From the NCBI GenBank assembly GCA_002030045.1, contig LQBI01000035.1, positions 88,807-152,806 of the forward strand: 64,000 bases of DNA, written 5' to 3'. Numbering within the stretch: position 1 is the first letter of the stretch; every line of letters begins with the position of its first letter. The position numbers were made by a program, and so were the translations under genes. The notes under the pieces are model-generated. The model was not told the DNA's origin. It did no database searches and saw only the letters and a list, made by a program, of their open reading frames with translations. This document shows positions 18,901 through 26,937 of this stretch, in pieces. This stretch comes from Candidatus Aegiribacteria sp. MLS_C. GTDB taxonomy: Bacteria; Fermentibacterota; Fermentibacteria; Fermentibacterales; JCC-6.

Positions 18901-19918
18901 CCTCGCCTATCACCGTGTAGTGCTTCCTGCGGGAGCTTCCGATGACTCCGGCGAACGCGTATCCCTCGTCCATTCCGATGTGGATGTCCAGGTCCGGGCT
19001 TCCGGAGGTCCTGTCCCTCATTTCAATGGCCGAGGCTACCGCGTGTACGTGGTCGTCTCCGTGTGATACCGGGGCTCCGAAGAGAACGAGTATCCTGCAG
19101 CCTCCAGGGAGCATGTTGTCGATCGAGTGCACGGTCCCGGAGTACTTTGCCGCTGCGTCGGCTATCCTTCCGTAGACCTCCCGCAGCCTCGCCACCGGAG
19201 GCCTGGCCGGATCGTAGCCGGTAACGTTCACGAATATTGCTGACACGGACCTGTGTTCGCCCGGTGTCCCACCCTCGCCGTGTATCAGGAACGCTTCGTC
19301 GAGTATGCCCTCGAGGGGAGAAGGAGGTATTCCGGGCTCCATATCCGATACCACCGAGACCAGGTCCCCCTCCGATGCAGATGATTCCGCATGGGCCATC
19401 CTGGCAACCAGGTCCCCCGCGAGGTAGAGGTGCGCTCCGCGGGCATCCCCCATGATGAACCTGCCCCATGGGCCGTATCCGAGAACGGTCTTTATTCCCA
19501 GCCGGAACGGGCCGGCGCTCGTCTTCAGCCCGCGGAAGCCCTGCATCGCCTCCATAATCTCCGCCGCACACCGGTCGGGACCGGGACCCTCGGGGAATGA
19601 AGCCAGCATGGAGTCACCGGCGGATGACAGCACTGAACCTCCGTATTCCCAGACTATGCCGTGCATCGCGCTGAAGAACGAGTTGAGTATGTCCGAGAGT
19701 TCCTCGGTGCCCTTCTTGCCGTGGCGGGCCAGTCTTCCCGTCAGTCCGGTGAAGCCGGAGATGTCCGTCAGAAGAAGAGCGCCCCTGAAAATGCAGGTAC
19801 CCTCCCTGATGGTCTTCAGGTCAGGCGGGAGGAAGAAGTTCAAATGCCGGTACCTCCTGTTCTGGAGCATTGAATACCAGAAGCCGTGATGAAAACTCGT
19901 CAAGTCGAACCCGCCCAC
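15989..19918 (-). CDS. Tandem class III nucleotidyl cyclase + ATPase + TPR protein, soluble adenylyl cyclase (ADCY10)-like
   Basis: 1309 aa. Cyclase domain 1 (about 45-215) keeps both metal-binding Asp (52 in LLTDISGFTGLT; 102 in SSAGDSMLASF), although Ser replaces the Lys usual three residues before the GD. Cyclase domain 2 (about 223-395) has IFVNVTGYD, with Asn for the first Asp, and RILVLFGAP without the second, so it is catalytically dead. It keeps HYTVIGEVVNSAA. A P-loop ATPase follows (EGEAGIGKT, 429-436; SCIILEDLHN as Walker B), then a long helical TPR region. This order and the degenerate second domain mirror mammalian soluble adenylyl cyclase. It has a GTG start and no membrane segments. 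It is expected to make cAMP, but the unusual purine-site residue leaves that open. Confidence 0.85.
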   Translation of the reverse strand: MGGFDLTSFHHGFWYSMLQNRRYRHLNFFLPPDLKTIREGTCIFRGALLLTDISGFTGLTGRLARHGKKGTEELSDILNSFFSAMHGIVWEYGGSVLSSAGDSMLASFPEGPGPDRCAAEIMEAMQGFRGLKTSAGPFRLGIKTVLGYGPWGRFIMGDARGAHLYLAGDLVARMAHAESSASEGDLVSVVSDMEPGIPPSPLEGILDEAFLIHGEGGTPGEHRSVSAIFVNVTGYDPARPPVARLREVYGRIADAAAKYSGTVHSIDNMLPGGCRILVLFGAPVSHGDDHVHAVASAIEMRDRTSGSPDLDIHIGMDEGYAFAGVIGSSRRKHYTVIGEVVNSAAGIADLAATGELLVSDRVRRMTRNDFVFSGMGTVEIRGRDRPQQVHTPVSRRSDRVYSYGFVGREPETERILAGMGSGSYFGLVEGEAGIGKTRFLDRLSGILSSRGITCHHASAGERGLSNGILASLVEDMSGMADGDTQAVRKSRLCYLVNELEDSSGALSHREPFIGSMLFSLDYPDSDHHRLPPALRRENLLDGVCDLVLAFSGHSCIILEDLHNCGEEDLEAVGYICRRILERRRTGISILLSRRPDARELPGTGDHIPDRVLLSSLEDGALGGLAMEILGSRPLEDELDKVIRNRAGGNPFYLMQFLLYLVEEGLISPVDGVWSRTDAYSDEKLPENIFTMIMARIDRLEKQAKESLRIGSVIGLRFDEETVRRVAGRDVSSSLGQCLAAGLTCRSDLRALEFVFSHTLIKDVTYDSILRKRRRDIHGSIASILEEVHRDDLGTVSPLLAHHFRVAESWDSAVRYSILAGSKACSDYRNHDAIGHYTSALEMMKSHPEETPDQLAESLLELGRIYDRLGRYDEAGDYYGASLSAAVRGTSPRDAGFLAEVRLLRADIAYTTGRVEESLAELDDIESMLEASGENHDLLMVRIECFRSWAYCVTGRTGPAMEKALKALELAEGLKGVPDREKDHRRGFAYNTLATVHWGNGDYERAREYYQRALAIAREQDMKREMAVTSGNIGLVSQKLDDLHAAVAAFEMQKSLSEQIGEKLILLSSYGSISSACGTLGDLGGSMDAACTYLRLAMELPAMQDILLAHCQMGILQLAFGNMLQAGIHADSILDMPGAEAYERERASAFILKGMLRMEMDDPAGAGELFGRGEELCRRVQSRSQLLNALTARMYLCSVTGDAEGAAGIVEEAGELLEEMGMASGAGRIHVLRSRMLDLEGKTEAAVEETGSAIDVFREKGLRPALADALHFLCSLRGSENGAGAGETLDALERELGVTARRSSAVLQIL

Positions 19919-19971
19919 TTCCCCGCCGGGTTCAGAGCGAATATCTTACCTTCCGGAAGGGAAGTCAGTCC

Positions 19972-20496
19972 ATGGAGGGCAGGTTGCAGGTCTACACAGG
20001 TAACGGCAAGGGCAAGACCACCGCGGCTCTTGGTCTTTCGGTGCGGGCGGCGTGTGCGGGCATATCCGTGTACTTCGGGCAGTTCATGAAGGGTAGACGC
20101 TACTCCGAGCTGGCCCTTCCGCAGCGGTTCCCGGGTCTCCTCACGATGGAGCAGTTCGGTTCTCCAAGGCTTCTGTGCATGGGCGAGGAACCTTCCGAGA
20201 ATGACATACGGCTTGCCCGCAACGGCCTGGTAAGGGTGAGGGAGGCCCTGTTCTGCGGGAAGTACGGTCTGGTCGTCGCCGACGAACTCAGCGTGACGGT
20301 TCACCTGGGACTCCTCTCGGAGGAGGAGGCGATGGAGGTCATAATGTCCAGACCGGAGGAGGTGGAACTGGTCGTGACGGGCAGGTACGCTCCGGAGAGC
20401 TTCGTCAGGGCCGCCCACCTTGTGACGGAGATGACGGAAGTGAAGCACTACTACTCAACGGAGGGTCTGGAGGCCAGGCCGGGAATAGAATTCTGA
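19972..20496 (+). CDS. cobO: Cob(I)alamin/cobinamide ATP adenosyltransferase (CobO/BtuR type)
   Basis: 174 aa. It transfers the 5'-deoxyadenosyl group of ATP to cob(I)alamin, giving coenzyme B12. The P-loop GNGKGKTTAALGLSVRAA (about 10-27) is diagnostic, followed by VYFGQFMKG, the Walker-B-like YGLVVADELSV and VELVVTGRYAPESFVRAAH. The ATG at 19972 is preceded by GGAAGGGAAG; the open frame continues 34 codons upstream, overlapping the divergent cyclase gene, and is not used. It may serve the B12-type radical SAM protein encoded nearby. Confidence 0.92.
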   Translation: MEGRLQVYTGNGKGKTTAALGLSVRAACAGISVYFGQFMKGRRYSELALPQRFPGLLTMEQFGSPRLLCMGEEPSENDIRLARNGLVRVREALFCGKYGLVVADELSVTVHLGLLSEEEAMEVIMSRPEEVELVVTGRYAPESFVRAAHLVTEMTEVKHYYSTEGLEARPGIEF

Positions 20497-20536
20497 AGGA
20501 TCATTCCTGCAGGATAATAAAGGACGGGAGATCGAC

Positions 20537-21097
20537 ATGAAATCAGCAGTAATCTTGCTTGTGCTTTCGGTGCTGGCGGTACATGGGGAGGAGAGGGGAA
20601 GCCTCGAGTTCTCGCTGGGAGGGGGATTGTGGATGCCGGCCCTCCTTGAATCCGACGCTCAACTCGACCCGGGACCCGCTTTCCTAGTCTCCCTGCGAAT
20701 ACCGCCTTCCCTCGGCAATGTATTCGTCATACAGACGGGATACCTCAGCGCGTCCTCGGGCAGGGACGCATACGACGGAATAGCCGGTATTCCACTAACG
20801 GTCGGCTACAGGATGTACCCCATGTACCGACGGTTCGCCGGTCCCAGGGGTATCGAACCCCTGCTGGGGATCTACGGTGGCGGCATGCTCCTCTGGGACA
20901 GTCCCGCGGGGAACCAGGATGCCTCCAGTACCGGTGCGGCTGTGATAGGAGCTGAACTGGGCGCCAGAGTGGGCATCGGTGAGTCGGCTTCACTGGACCT
21001 GGTGGTATCCCCGGAATGGGTCGGGGCGGGTTCCTCGGTGGCAGGTGAGGGCAAGGACCTCACAGGTCTGAGGCTGTCCCTCTCTGTGGTCTTCTGA
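20537..21097 (+). CDS. Secreted, probably outer-membrane beta-barrel protein of unknown function
   Basis: 186 aa with a clear signal peptide (MKSAVILLVLSVLAVHGEE). The mature part alternates hydrophobic and polar residues and has glycine-rich turns (FSLGGGLWMPALL, GIYGGGMLLWDS, AELGARVGIGESASL), ending in a terminal Phe (LSLSVVF) as barrel proteins do. It is short, perhaps an eight-stranded barrel. I do not recognise a family. Its 3' end overlaps rlmN, on the opposite strand, by 38 bases. Confidence 0.65.
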   Translation: MKSAVILLVLSVLAVHGEERGSLEFSLGGGLWMPALLESDAQLDPGPAFLVSLRIPPSLGNVFVIQTGYLSASSGRDAYDGIAGIPLTVGYRMYPMYRRFAGPRGIEPLLGIYGGGMLLWDSPAGNQDASSTGAAVIGAELGARVGIGESASLDLVVSPEWVGAGSSVAGEGKDLTGLRLSLSVVF

Positions 21098-22133
21098 CCC
21101 CTCCCAGCTGCCCGCAAGCTGCTGCTATATCGACTCCCCTGGAACGCCTCAGTGTGACGGCCTGGCACCTCGGGTACAGGAACTCCATGAAACGCCTCAC
21201 CCTGTCCTCTCCAGGCCTCAGCAGGTCCACTCCCTCGACGGGGTTGTAGAGCAGTAGGTTTATCTTGCACTGCAGCCCCTGCGAGAAGCGGACCAGAGCC
21301 TCTGCCTCATCCGGTGTGTCGTTTATTCCCTCGATGAGGCAGTACTCCAGGGTGATCCGTCTTCCCACGGCGCGGTTGTAGAGTTCCAGGTCCCTCCTCA
21401 GCTCCGGCAGTGGAAGGGCCGCCGAGATCGGGACCAGTCTCCTTCTCGTTTCCTCAACGGCGCTGTGGAGCGACAACGCGAGACCGTACTGTCCTCCCAG
21501 CCCTATGAGCTTTTCGATGCCGCCCGGCAGACCAACCGTCGAAACGGTTATCTTCCGGGCACCTATGCAGATCCCACGGGGATCGCTGATGATTGACAGT
21601 GCGGACGCCACCGGCCCGAAGTTGTCCATCGGCTCCCCCATGCCCATGAGCACAACGTTGGTTATCCTCTCCCCCGACCTTTCCTGCAGTGCGTAGAGCT
21701 GGCCCACTATCTCCGAGGCTCTCAGGTCCCGCACGAACCCGCTGCGTCCTGTCTGGCAGAAGATGCAGGCGCACCTGCATCCCGCCTGGGTGGAAAGACA
21801 TGCGGTCAGCCTGGGGGGTTCAGGAATAAGGACCGATTCCACGGTCACTCCGTCCGACAGGTCCAGGGAGTACTTCTCCGTGCCGTCACCGGCCTCCAGG
21901 TGCGCCGAAGGTGCGAGGACGGTCAGATAAGCCCTCTCCTCCAGTTCCGACCTGGCTTCCCGGGATATGCTGGTCATCCCCTCGAAGGAACCGGTCCTCC
22001 TCCGGTGTATCCAGCCGAAGACCTGGTCGGCACGGAATGGTCTCATCCCCATCCTTTCCGTGACCCATTCCCTCAGTTCCCCGTAGGTGAACCCTGTCAG
22101 GTCCGCACGGGCTTCACCGGTTGTACCGTTCAT
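21060..22133 (-). CDS. rlmN: Dual-specificity 23S rRNA/tRNA adenine-C2 methyltransferase RlmN
   Basis: 357 aa radical SAM methyltransferase. The cluster motif is GCRCACIFCQTG (CxxxCxxC), preceded by CLSTQAG. FRADQVFGWIHRR at the N-terminus, VLMGMGEPMDN, KITVSTVGLPGGI, LALSLHSA, LEYCLIEGIND and the catalytic-Cys region RRSRGVDIAAACGQL are all typical of RlmN. It methylates A2503 of 23S rRNA and A37 of some tRNAs. The ATG at 22133 follows GAAGGGAAA; the longer open frame to 22298 lacks a plausible start. Confidence 0.94.
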   Translation of the reverse strand: MNGTTGEARADLTGFTYGELREWVTERMGMRPFRADQVFGWIHRRRTGSFEGMTSISREARSELEERAYLTVLAPSAHLEAGDGTEKYSLDLSDGVTVESVLIPEPPRLTACLSTQAGCRCACIFCQTGRSGFVRDLRASEIVGQLYALQERSGERITNVVLMGMGEPMDNFGPVASALSIISDPRGICIGARKITVSTVGLPGGIEKLIGLGGQYGLALSLHSAVEETRRRLVPISAALPLPELRRDLELYNRAVGRRITLEYCLIEGINDTPDEAEALVRFSQGLQCKINLLLYNPVEGVDLLRPGEDRVRRFMEFLYPRCQAVTLRRSRGVDIAAACGQLGGVRRPQRGTASDL

Positions 22134-22213
22134 CTTCGAATTTCCCTTCAACCATCTCCAGGTGTATATATACAACATGCGGTACGGGGCATCCTTAATC
22201 AGGAGGCACTGCT

Positions 22214-22281
22214 GAACAATCGTCGACCTGGCATGGAACGAACAATCGAGTAGGCGTGAAATGAACAATCGAATAGGCATA
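22214..22281 (+). repeat. Three spaced GAACAATCG repeats across the mtnP start codon
   Basis: GAACAATCG occurs at 22214, 22240 and 22263. The last two copies extend to 19-base near-identical units (GAACAATCGAGTAGGCGTG and GAACAATCGAATAGGCATA), the second lying inside the first codons of mtnP. It is a local duplication or a repeated operator; which is not visible. Confidence 0.5.
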
Positions 22282-23127
22282 ATAGGCGGGTCAGGCATCT
22301 ATACATTCGAAGGCGTGAAGATACACGAGAGGCTGAGCACGGAGACCCCCTTCGGCAAGCCCTCGGCGCCTCTGATAATGGCCGATTTCGATGGGATACC
22401 CCTGGTTTTCCTTCCCAGGCACGGAGAGGGGCACACGCTCTCCCCCTCGGAAGTCCCCTACGCAGCAAACATCTACGCACTGAAACAGGCGGGGGTGAGG
22501 CAGCTCATATCCGTCTCCGCAGTGGGCAGTCTGCAGGAGGAATACCATCCAAGGCACTTCGTGGTCCCCGATCAGATCTACGACAGGACCAAGGGGATCA
22601 GGAGGTCCACATACTTCGGGGGCGGTATCGTCGGACACATCGGTTTCGGCGATCCCTTCTGTCCGGAGCTGTCCAGGCTCCTGTACGACGCGGCGGGCAG
22701 GGCCGGGGCCACGGTGCACATGGGAGGCACCCTCGTATGCATGGAGGGACCCGCTTTCTCGACCAGGGCCGAGAGCATGGTCTACAGGAAACTCGGACAC
22801 TCAGTGATAGGGATGACGGCCCTTCCCGAGGCCAAGCTTGCCAGGGAGGCCGGCATATGCTACGCGATCCTGTGCATGGTCACCGATTTCGACGTGTGGC
22901 ACGAGACCGAGGAGGACGTCACGGTCGAGGCAGTGATGGCCAACGTAAGGGTGAACACCGTGAGGGCCAGGAAGACTCTGGAACTTGCGCTTGGAATGAT
23001 GGACCCGGAGAAGGGCTCCTGCGAATGCTACGGAGGACCAGAGGGGATCGGGAACGCGATAATCACGACCCCGGAACACCGCAGCTACCTTGCGAAGGAG
23101 CATCTCAAGGTCATCCTCGACAGGTAG
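22261..23127 (+). CDS. mtnP: S-methyl-5'-thioadenosine phosphorylase
   Basis: 288 aa purine phosphorylase of the MTAP family; it splits methylthioadenosine with phosphate into adenine and methylthioribose-1-phosphate. Conserved parts are IGIIGGSGIY (1-10 region), LPRHGEGHTLSPSEVPY, VCMEGPAFSTRAES, IGMTALPEAKLAREAGICYA and TDFDVWHE. An in-frame TAG shortly upstream fixes the ATG at 22261, although the ribosome-binding site is weak. It is followed 6 bases later by thiL, and the two probably form an operon. It clears the by-product of polyamine synthesis and SAM radical chemistry. Confidence 0.93.
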   Translation: MNNRIGIIGGSGIYTFEGVKIHERLSTETPFGKPSAPLIMADFDGIPLVFLPRHGEGHTLSPSEVPYAANIYALKQAGVRQLISVSAVGSLQEEYHPRHFVVPDQIYDRTKGIRRSTYFGGGIVGHIGFGDPFCPELSRLLYDAAGRAGATVHMGGTLVCMEGPAFSTRAESMVYRKLGHSVIGMTALPEAKLAREAGICYAILCMVTDFDVWHETEEDVTVEAVMANVRVNTVRARKTLELALGMMDPEKGSCECYGGPEGIGNAIITTPEHRSYLAKEHLKVILDR

Positions 23128-23133
23128 GATGAA

Positions 23134-24102
23134 GTGGGACCTACACTGGGCGAACTGGGGGAGAGGGGTTTCATAGCCGAACTGAGGAGGGCGGTGCCTC
23201 ACGGGAATCTCATGGGCGACGATTCCGCGGTGATACCGCCCCTTGCCTGCCCGGTGGTCACAACCGACAGCTTCTTCGAGGGAAGGCATTTCCACAGGTG
23301 GTGGGCACCGCCCGAGGTGCTCGGGCGCCGTCTGCTGGAGGCGACCGTTTCTGACCTGGCCGCCATGGGGGCCGAACCTGCATGGCTGCTGGCCGCCGTC
23401 TCCCTGGAACCATCGATGGAGCTTGACTGGCTCCTGGCCTTCTACAGGGGGCTGGCTTCACGCCGGGGGACCGTCATCGCGGGAGGAGAAACGGTGAGGG
23501 GACCCGGTTTCGGACTGACCCTCACGGCCATAGGCGAGGGGACGGAGCCTGGAACCCTCCTGCGTAGGTCCGCGCTTCGTCCGGGAGACCGTCTCTGGAC
23601 CGGTGGTCCGGTGGGCCGGTCGCTGGATGCCCCGAAGTACCTCGAGGAGTGCGGAGGCCTGACCGGAAAGGACCTGGATCCTGTTAGGGACGCGGTCACC
23701 GCGGAAAGGCTCGAACAGCTGAGGGCTTTCCTGACCCCCTCGGCCCAGGTGGAGCTCGGGCAACGCCTGCGGGAGGAGGGAGTCGAATGCGCCATAGACA
23801 TCTCGGACGGCCTTTTTTCTGAAGCCCGGCACCTCGGCGAAGAGAGCGGGTTGGACGTGGTCCTGAAAATAGACGGGTCGGTCTTTCTGCCCTCGGTAAG
23901 GGAAAGACCGCTGGAGGCCGCCGCTGCCGGTGAGGATTTCCTTCTGCTCTTCGGAGCCGATGAAGGCAGGGACTTCAGGGACATGGGGTGCCTCCCGGTA
24001 GGTCGGGCAGAGGAGGGGGGGACCGGTATGCTTACCGTTATTCTGAATGGAACAGAGGTGCCTGTGAGAACCATCGGGTACGATCACATGGAGGTTGACT
24101 GA
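23134..24102 (+). CDS. thiL: Thiamine-monophosphate kinase
   Basis: 322 aa, full length. It phosphorylates thiamine phosphate to thiamine diphosphate, the cofactor of the KorB subunit. GDDSAVIPP, VTTDSFFEGRHFH, LLEATVSDLAAMGAEP, the central AIDISDGLFSEARHL and AAAGEDFLLLF follow the ThiL/AIR-synthase pattern. It starts with GTG after AGGATGAA; an ATG at 23129 is in another frame. Its TGA shares a base with the next ATG (TGATG). Confidence 0.9.
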   Translation: MGPTLGELGERGFIAELRRAVPHGNLMGDDSAVIPPLACPVVTTDSFFEGRHFHRWWAPPEVLGRRLLEATVSDLAAMGAEPAWLLAAVSLEPSMELDWLLAFYRGLASRRGTVIAGGETVRGPGFGLTLTAIGEGTEPGTLLRRSALRPGDRLWTGGPVGRSLDAPKYLEECGGLTGKDLDPVRDAVTAERLEQLRAFLTPSAQVELGQRLREEGVECAIDISDGLFSEARHLGEESGLDVVLKIDGSVFLPSVRERPLEAAAAGEDFLLLFGADEGRDFRDMGCLPVGRAEEGGTGMLTVILNGTEVPVRTIGYDHMEVD

Positions 24103-24362
24103 TGACAGAGGAGAGTACGACGGGTGAAAAGGAGTTCAAGGTCTCCGGAGGTGAGCTTCTGGGAAGGTTCAGGGATCTTGTCCACCAGGGGAACGTAAGA
24201 CATATCATCATACAGAACGAGAAGGGCAGGACCCTCCTGGAGGTGCCTCTCACACTGGGGGTAGTCGGCGTTGCTCTGATCCCGGCCTATGCCGCCGTGG
24301 CCGCCATCGCAGCCCTGGTGGCCAAGTGCAATATCATCGTCCTGAACACGGAGGATGAATAG
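24102..24362 (+). CDS. DUF4342-family small membrane-associated protein
   Basis: 86 aa. The segments EFKVSGGELLGRFRDLVHQG, NVRHIIIQNEKGRTLLEVPL and the hydrophobic GVVGVALIPAYAAVAAIAAL match the DUF4342 pattern: a predicted amphipathic N-terminal helix, two strands and one or two membrane helices. Function is unknown in the family. It is translationally coupled to thiL by a one-base stop/start overlap. Confidence 0.8.
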   Translation: MTEESTTGEKEFKVSGGELLGRFRDLVHQGNVRHIIIQNEKGRTLLEVPLTLGVVGVALIPAYAAVAAIAALVAKCNIIVLNTEDE

Positions 24363-24374
24363 GGGGATCCCGGG

Positions 24375-25241
24375 TCAGACGCTGAGGACGCCCAGGAAGA
24401 ACCTGGAGTAGAGTATCTCCATCATTCCGTCGGTGATCAGCTCTATGCCCGTGATGCCCTCCACCGTGCTTTGAGGAAGCGGGAAGATCAGAAGTGTATC
24501 CCCCTGCCATGAACCGCCGTATATCCATTCCTCCCAGGTGGCCCACATGCCTTCCAGCTCCTTCGTCTTCATGGTCCCCTCCGCCCAGTCGCAGAGCGTC
24601 TCGATGACCTCTTCCTCCGGAGGGTCCACCATCACCACCGAGCCCCCATCCCTTGCGAAGGACATGACCGGTCCCGCGTAGTCGGGGTCGAGGGAGAAAC
24701 CATCCTCCGAGGTCCTGACGGGGTCCCACGCGCCTGTACCGCCGTCGATGGAGCACTCGTAGTAGATGAAGCTCTCACTGCCCCCGTCATCGAACAGAAG
24801 GTTCTTCGAGAGCGGTTCCCTCCAGAGTTCCAGCAGGTCTTCGGGAATGCACCCGGTCCCCGGAGGGTAGCCAGGAGTACCGCCTTCCTCCCTTGCGGAA
24901 GTCCCGATGATGTTCCATGAGGCGGTTGCACAGGGCCCATCGGTCATCGAGGCCGGGGTCGGCCAGGTCTCGATGAAGGAGGCCGAACCCGCCCTGACCA
25001 CGAAAGTGCCGGAGAATGCCGGTCCGTAGAAGTAGACCACCGGAGCGCGAACCACCATCTCCTGTTCCGGGTCCTGCTGGAACGGTGTCTGCCAGTGGGA
25101 AACCGTGGCAGGATCCGATCCCGGCACCACTGAACCTTCGATGAAGGTAACCACTCCCCATTCGTGAACCTGGACCGTCCCGTCGCCGGGCACCGCGATG
25201 ACGGTGTCAAGGAGCGCCGTAGCCAGGAGCATCTCTATCAT
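24375..25241 (-). CDS. Exported protein of unknown function (VHEWG-type)
   Basis: 288 aa. The ATG at 25241 has GGAGG five bases upstream; four earlier codons of the open frame are skipped for that reason. A short hydrophobic N-terminus (MIEMLLATALLDTVIAVPGD) suggests export. VQVHEWGVVTFIEGS and APVVYFYGPAFSGTFVVRAG recall a group of large uncharacterised secreted proteins with a conserved HEWGxFT / PVLYFY pattern; this is a weak family link from memory. The middle is rich in Gly, Pro and acidic residues. It is convergent with the DUF4342 gene. Confidence 0.6.
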   Translation of the reverse strand: MIEMLLATALLDTVIAVPGDGTVQVHEWGVVTFIEGSVVPGSDPATVSHWQTPFQQDPEQEMVVRAPVVYFYGPAFSGTFVVRAGSASFIETWPTPASMTDGPCATASWNIIGTSAREEGGTPGYPPGTGCIPEDLLELWREPLSKNLLFDDGGSESFIYYECSIDGGTGAWDPVRTSEDGFSLDPDYAGPVMSFARDGGSVVMVDPPEEEVIETLCDWAEGTMKTKELEGMWATWEEWIYGGSWQGDTLLIFPLPQSTVEGITGIELITDGMMEILYSRFFLGVLSV

Positions 25242-25422
25242 GTCAGCCTCCATCGTTTTACATACGCCTGCCGAACCCGGATATGATACAGCACCACAGA
25301 CCTGAATATTCCGCAGGACAGGACGGAAGTACAGTCTTCGGAGCTGCCCTGACGACTATTCCGTTCCGTTCCCCTTTGGGTTATTGTACTCCCGTCAACG
25401 CTGCCATGCGGGAGGTCCCTGA

Positions 25423-26928
25423 ATGAACACGCAGATGGTCCTGCACGGTGTCCAGGCAGTCGTACTCGGGCTTTCCGTCGGACTCATACTCCTTTTCATA
25501 AGGAGGCACGCACCGGGGAGCAGGCTCAGACTGTGGGTCTTCCTGGCCGGCATAGCCGGGGCCGCTTACCTGGTTTTGAAGATGTTCGGTGTCCCGGGGG
25601 ACAACACCTTCTCCAAGATATCCCTGGCCTTCACGGTATTCCTGTCCGCAAACATCGTGCTGAAAATGCTGAACCTTCTCTTCTGGGACTACCTCCTGAA
25701 GAAGCAGGTGGAGGTCTACATTCCACGCCTGGTCATAGACATCATTAACGGAATCGTCCTCGCCATAGTCGCCCTGGCAGTGCTCAACGGAGTGTTCGGT
25801 GTGAAACTCTCCGGACTGCTGGTCACCTCCACGGTCCTGTCCGCAGTGATAGGTCTCTCGCTGCAGGACATACTGGGCAACCTCTTCGCGGGCCTGGCCC
25901 TGCAGATGGAGAGGCCCTACAAGCTGGGTGAATGGATTAGCGTCGGGGATCATGAGGGAATCGTCATACAGATGAACTGGAGGACCCTGACCATCAGGAC
26001 AAGGGAGGGCGACAACGTCACCATCCCGAACGCCACTGTCTCGAAGGACATAGTGACCAACCATTCCCGGCCCGACAGGAACCACATGTGCAGGGTGGAG
26101 GTGGGCATCTCCTACGACAGCAGGCCTGACAGGGTCAAGAGCGTCATCGCATCGACCCTGGAGAGGATGGACGGAGTGCTCGGCCACCCTCCTCCAAAGG
26201 TTTTCCTGAAGCAGTTCGGCGACTTCTCCATACTCTACGAGGCCAGGTTCTGGACCGGCGAGTACCACAGGAAACCGGAACTCGAGAATACTGTCAGGAC
26301 AAGGATATGGTACGTGCTCAGGAGGCACGGCATGTCCATACCCTTCCCCATAAGGGACGTCACCGTGAGGGAGGTATCCCGCGAGGAGGAGGACCTCGTC
26401 AGGGAGAACCTGAGGATGGAGGTGGTCCTCGGTCTCAGGAGCGTGGAGCTTTTCAGGCCTCTGTCCGACGTCCAGATGGAGGAGCTTGCGCGGAATTCAT
26501 CCAGGCTTGTCTATTCCCCGGGCGAGACCCTGGTGAGGCAGGGCGACTCCGGTGATTCACTGTTCATCATAACATCCGGCAGGGTGGAGATATACGTTTC
26601 CGATGGCTCCGGCAGGAATACCCATCTTGCCGACCTCGCCGCCGGGGACTACTTCGGAGAGATGAGCCTCCTGACCGGGGAACCCAGGACGGCTTCCGTC
26701 ATAGCAGCTGTCGAGACGGAGGTCATAATGGTAAGGAAGGCGGGCATCAGTTCCATCCTTGAACAGGAGGCCTCGGTGCTGGAGCCCCTTTCGGCAATGC
26801 TGGACAGGAGGCTGCAGGAACTCTCGGGCAGGATCGTCGACCAGAAGGCCAGGGAGGATAAGGGTCGCCAGCCGGACCGCAAGGAGCACCTGCTGGGCAG
26901 GATCAGGGATTTCTTCGGCATCGGCTGA
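25423..26928 (+). CDS. MscS-family mechanosensitive channel with C-terminal cyclic-nucleotide-binding domain
   Basis: 501 aa. The N-terminal half has four or five membrane helices, then the MscS pore/beta region: LSAVIGLSLQDILGNLFAGLALQMERPYKLGEW (pore helix and following domain, about 145-175), DNVTIPNATVSKDIVTNHSRP. Residues about 345-480 form a CNB domain with its phosphate-binding cassette near 407-427 (GDYFGEMSLLTGEPRTASV, including the conserved Glu and Arg). cAMP or cGMP should gate or tune the channel in the inner membrane. Such MscS-CNB fusions are known (bCNG type). It fits the two cyclases encoded in this window. Confidence 0.9.
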   Translation: MNTQMVLHGVQAVVLGLSVGLILLFIRRHAPGSRLRLWVFLAGIAGAAYLVLKMFGVPGDNTFSKISLAFTVFLSANIVLKMLNLLFWDYLLKKQVEVYIPRLVIDIINGIVLAIVALAVLNGVFGVKLSGLLVTSTVLSAVIGLSLQDILGNLFAGLALQMERPYKLGEWISVGDHEGIVIQMNWRTLTIRTREGDNVTIPNATVSKDIVTNHSRPDRNHMCRVEVGISYDSRPDRVKSVIASTLERMDGVLGHPPPKVFLKQFGDFSILYEARFWTGEYHRKPELENTVRTRIWYVLRRHGMSIPFPIRDVTVREVSREEEDLVRENLRMEVVLGLRSVELFRPLSDVQMEELARNSSRLVYSPGETLVRQGDSGDSLFIITSGRVEIYVSDGSGRNTHLADLAAGDYFGEMSLLTGEPRTASVIAAVETEVIMVRKAGISSILEQEASVLEPLSAMLDRRLQELSGRIVDQKAREDKGRQPDRKEHLLGRIRDFFGIG

Positions 26929-26937
26929 TCCGCATTT

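Noticed and set aside
22134-22298. N-terminal extension of rlmN by 55 codons
   Set aside because: The extension overlaps the mtnP start and its repeats and has no start signal; the ATG at 22133 has a ribosome-binding site and gives the family's usual length.
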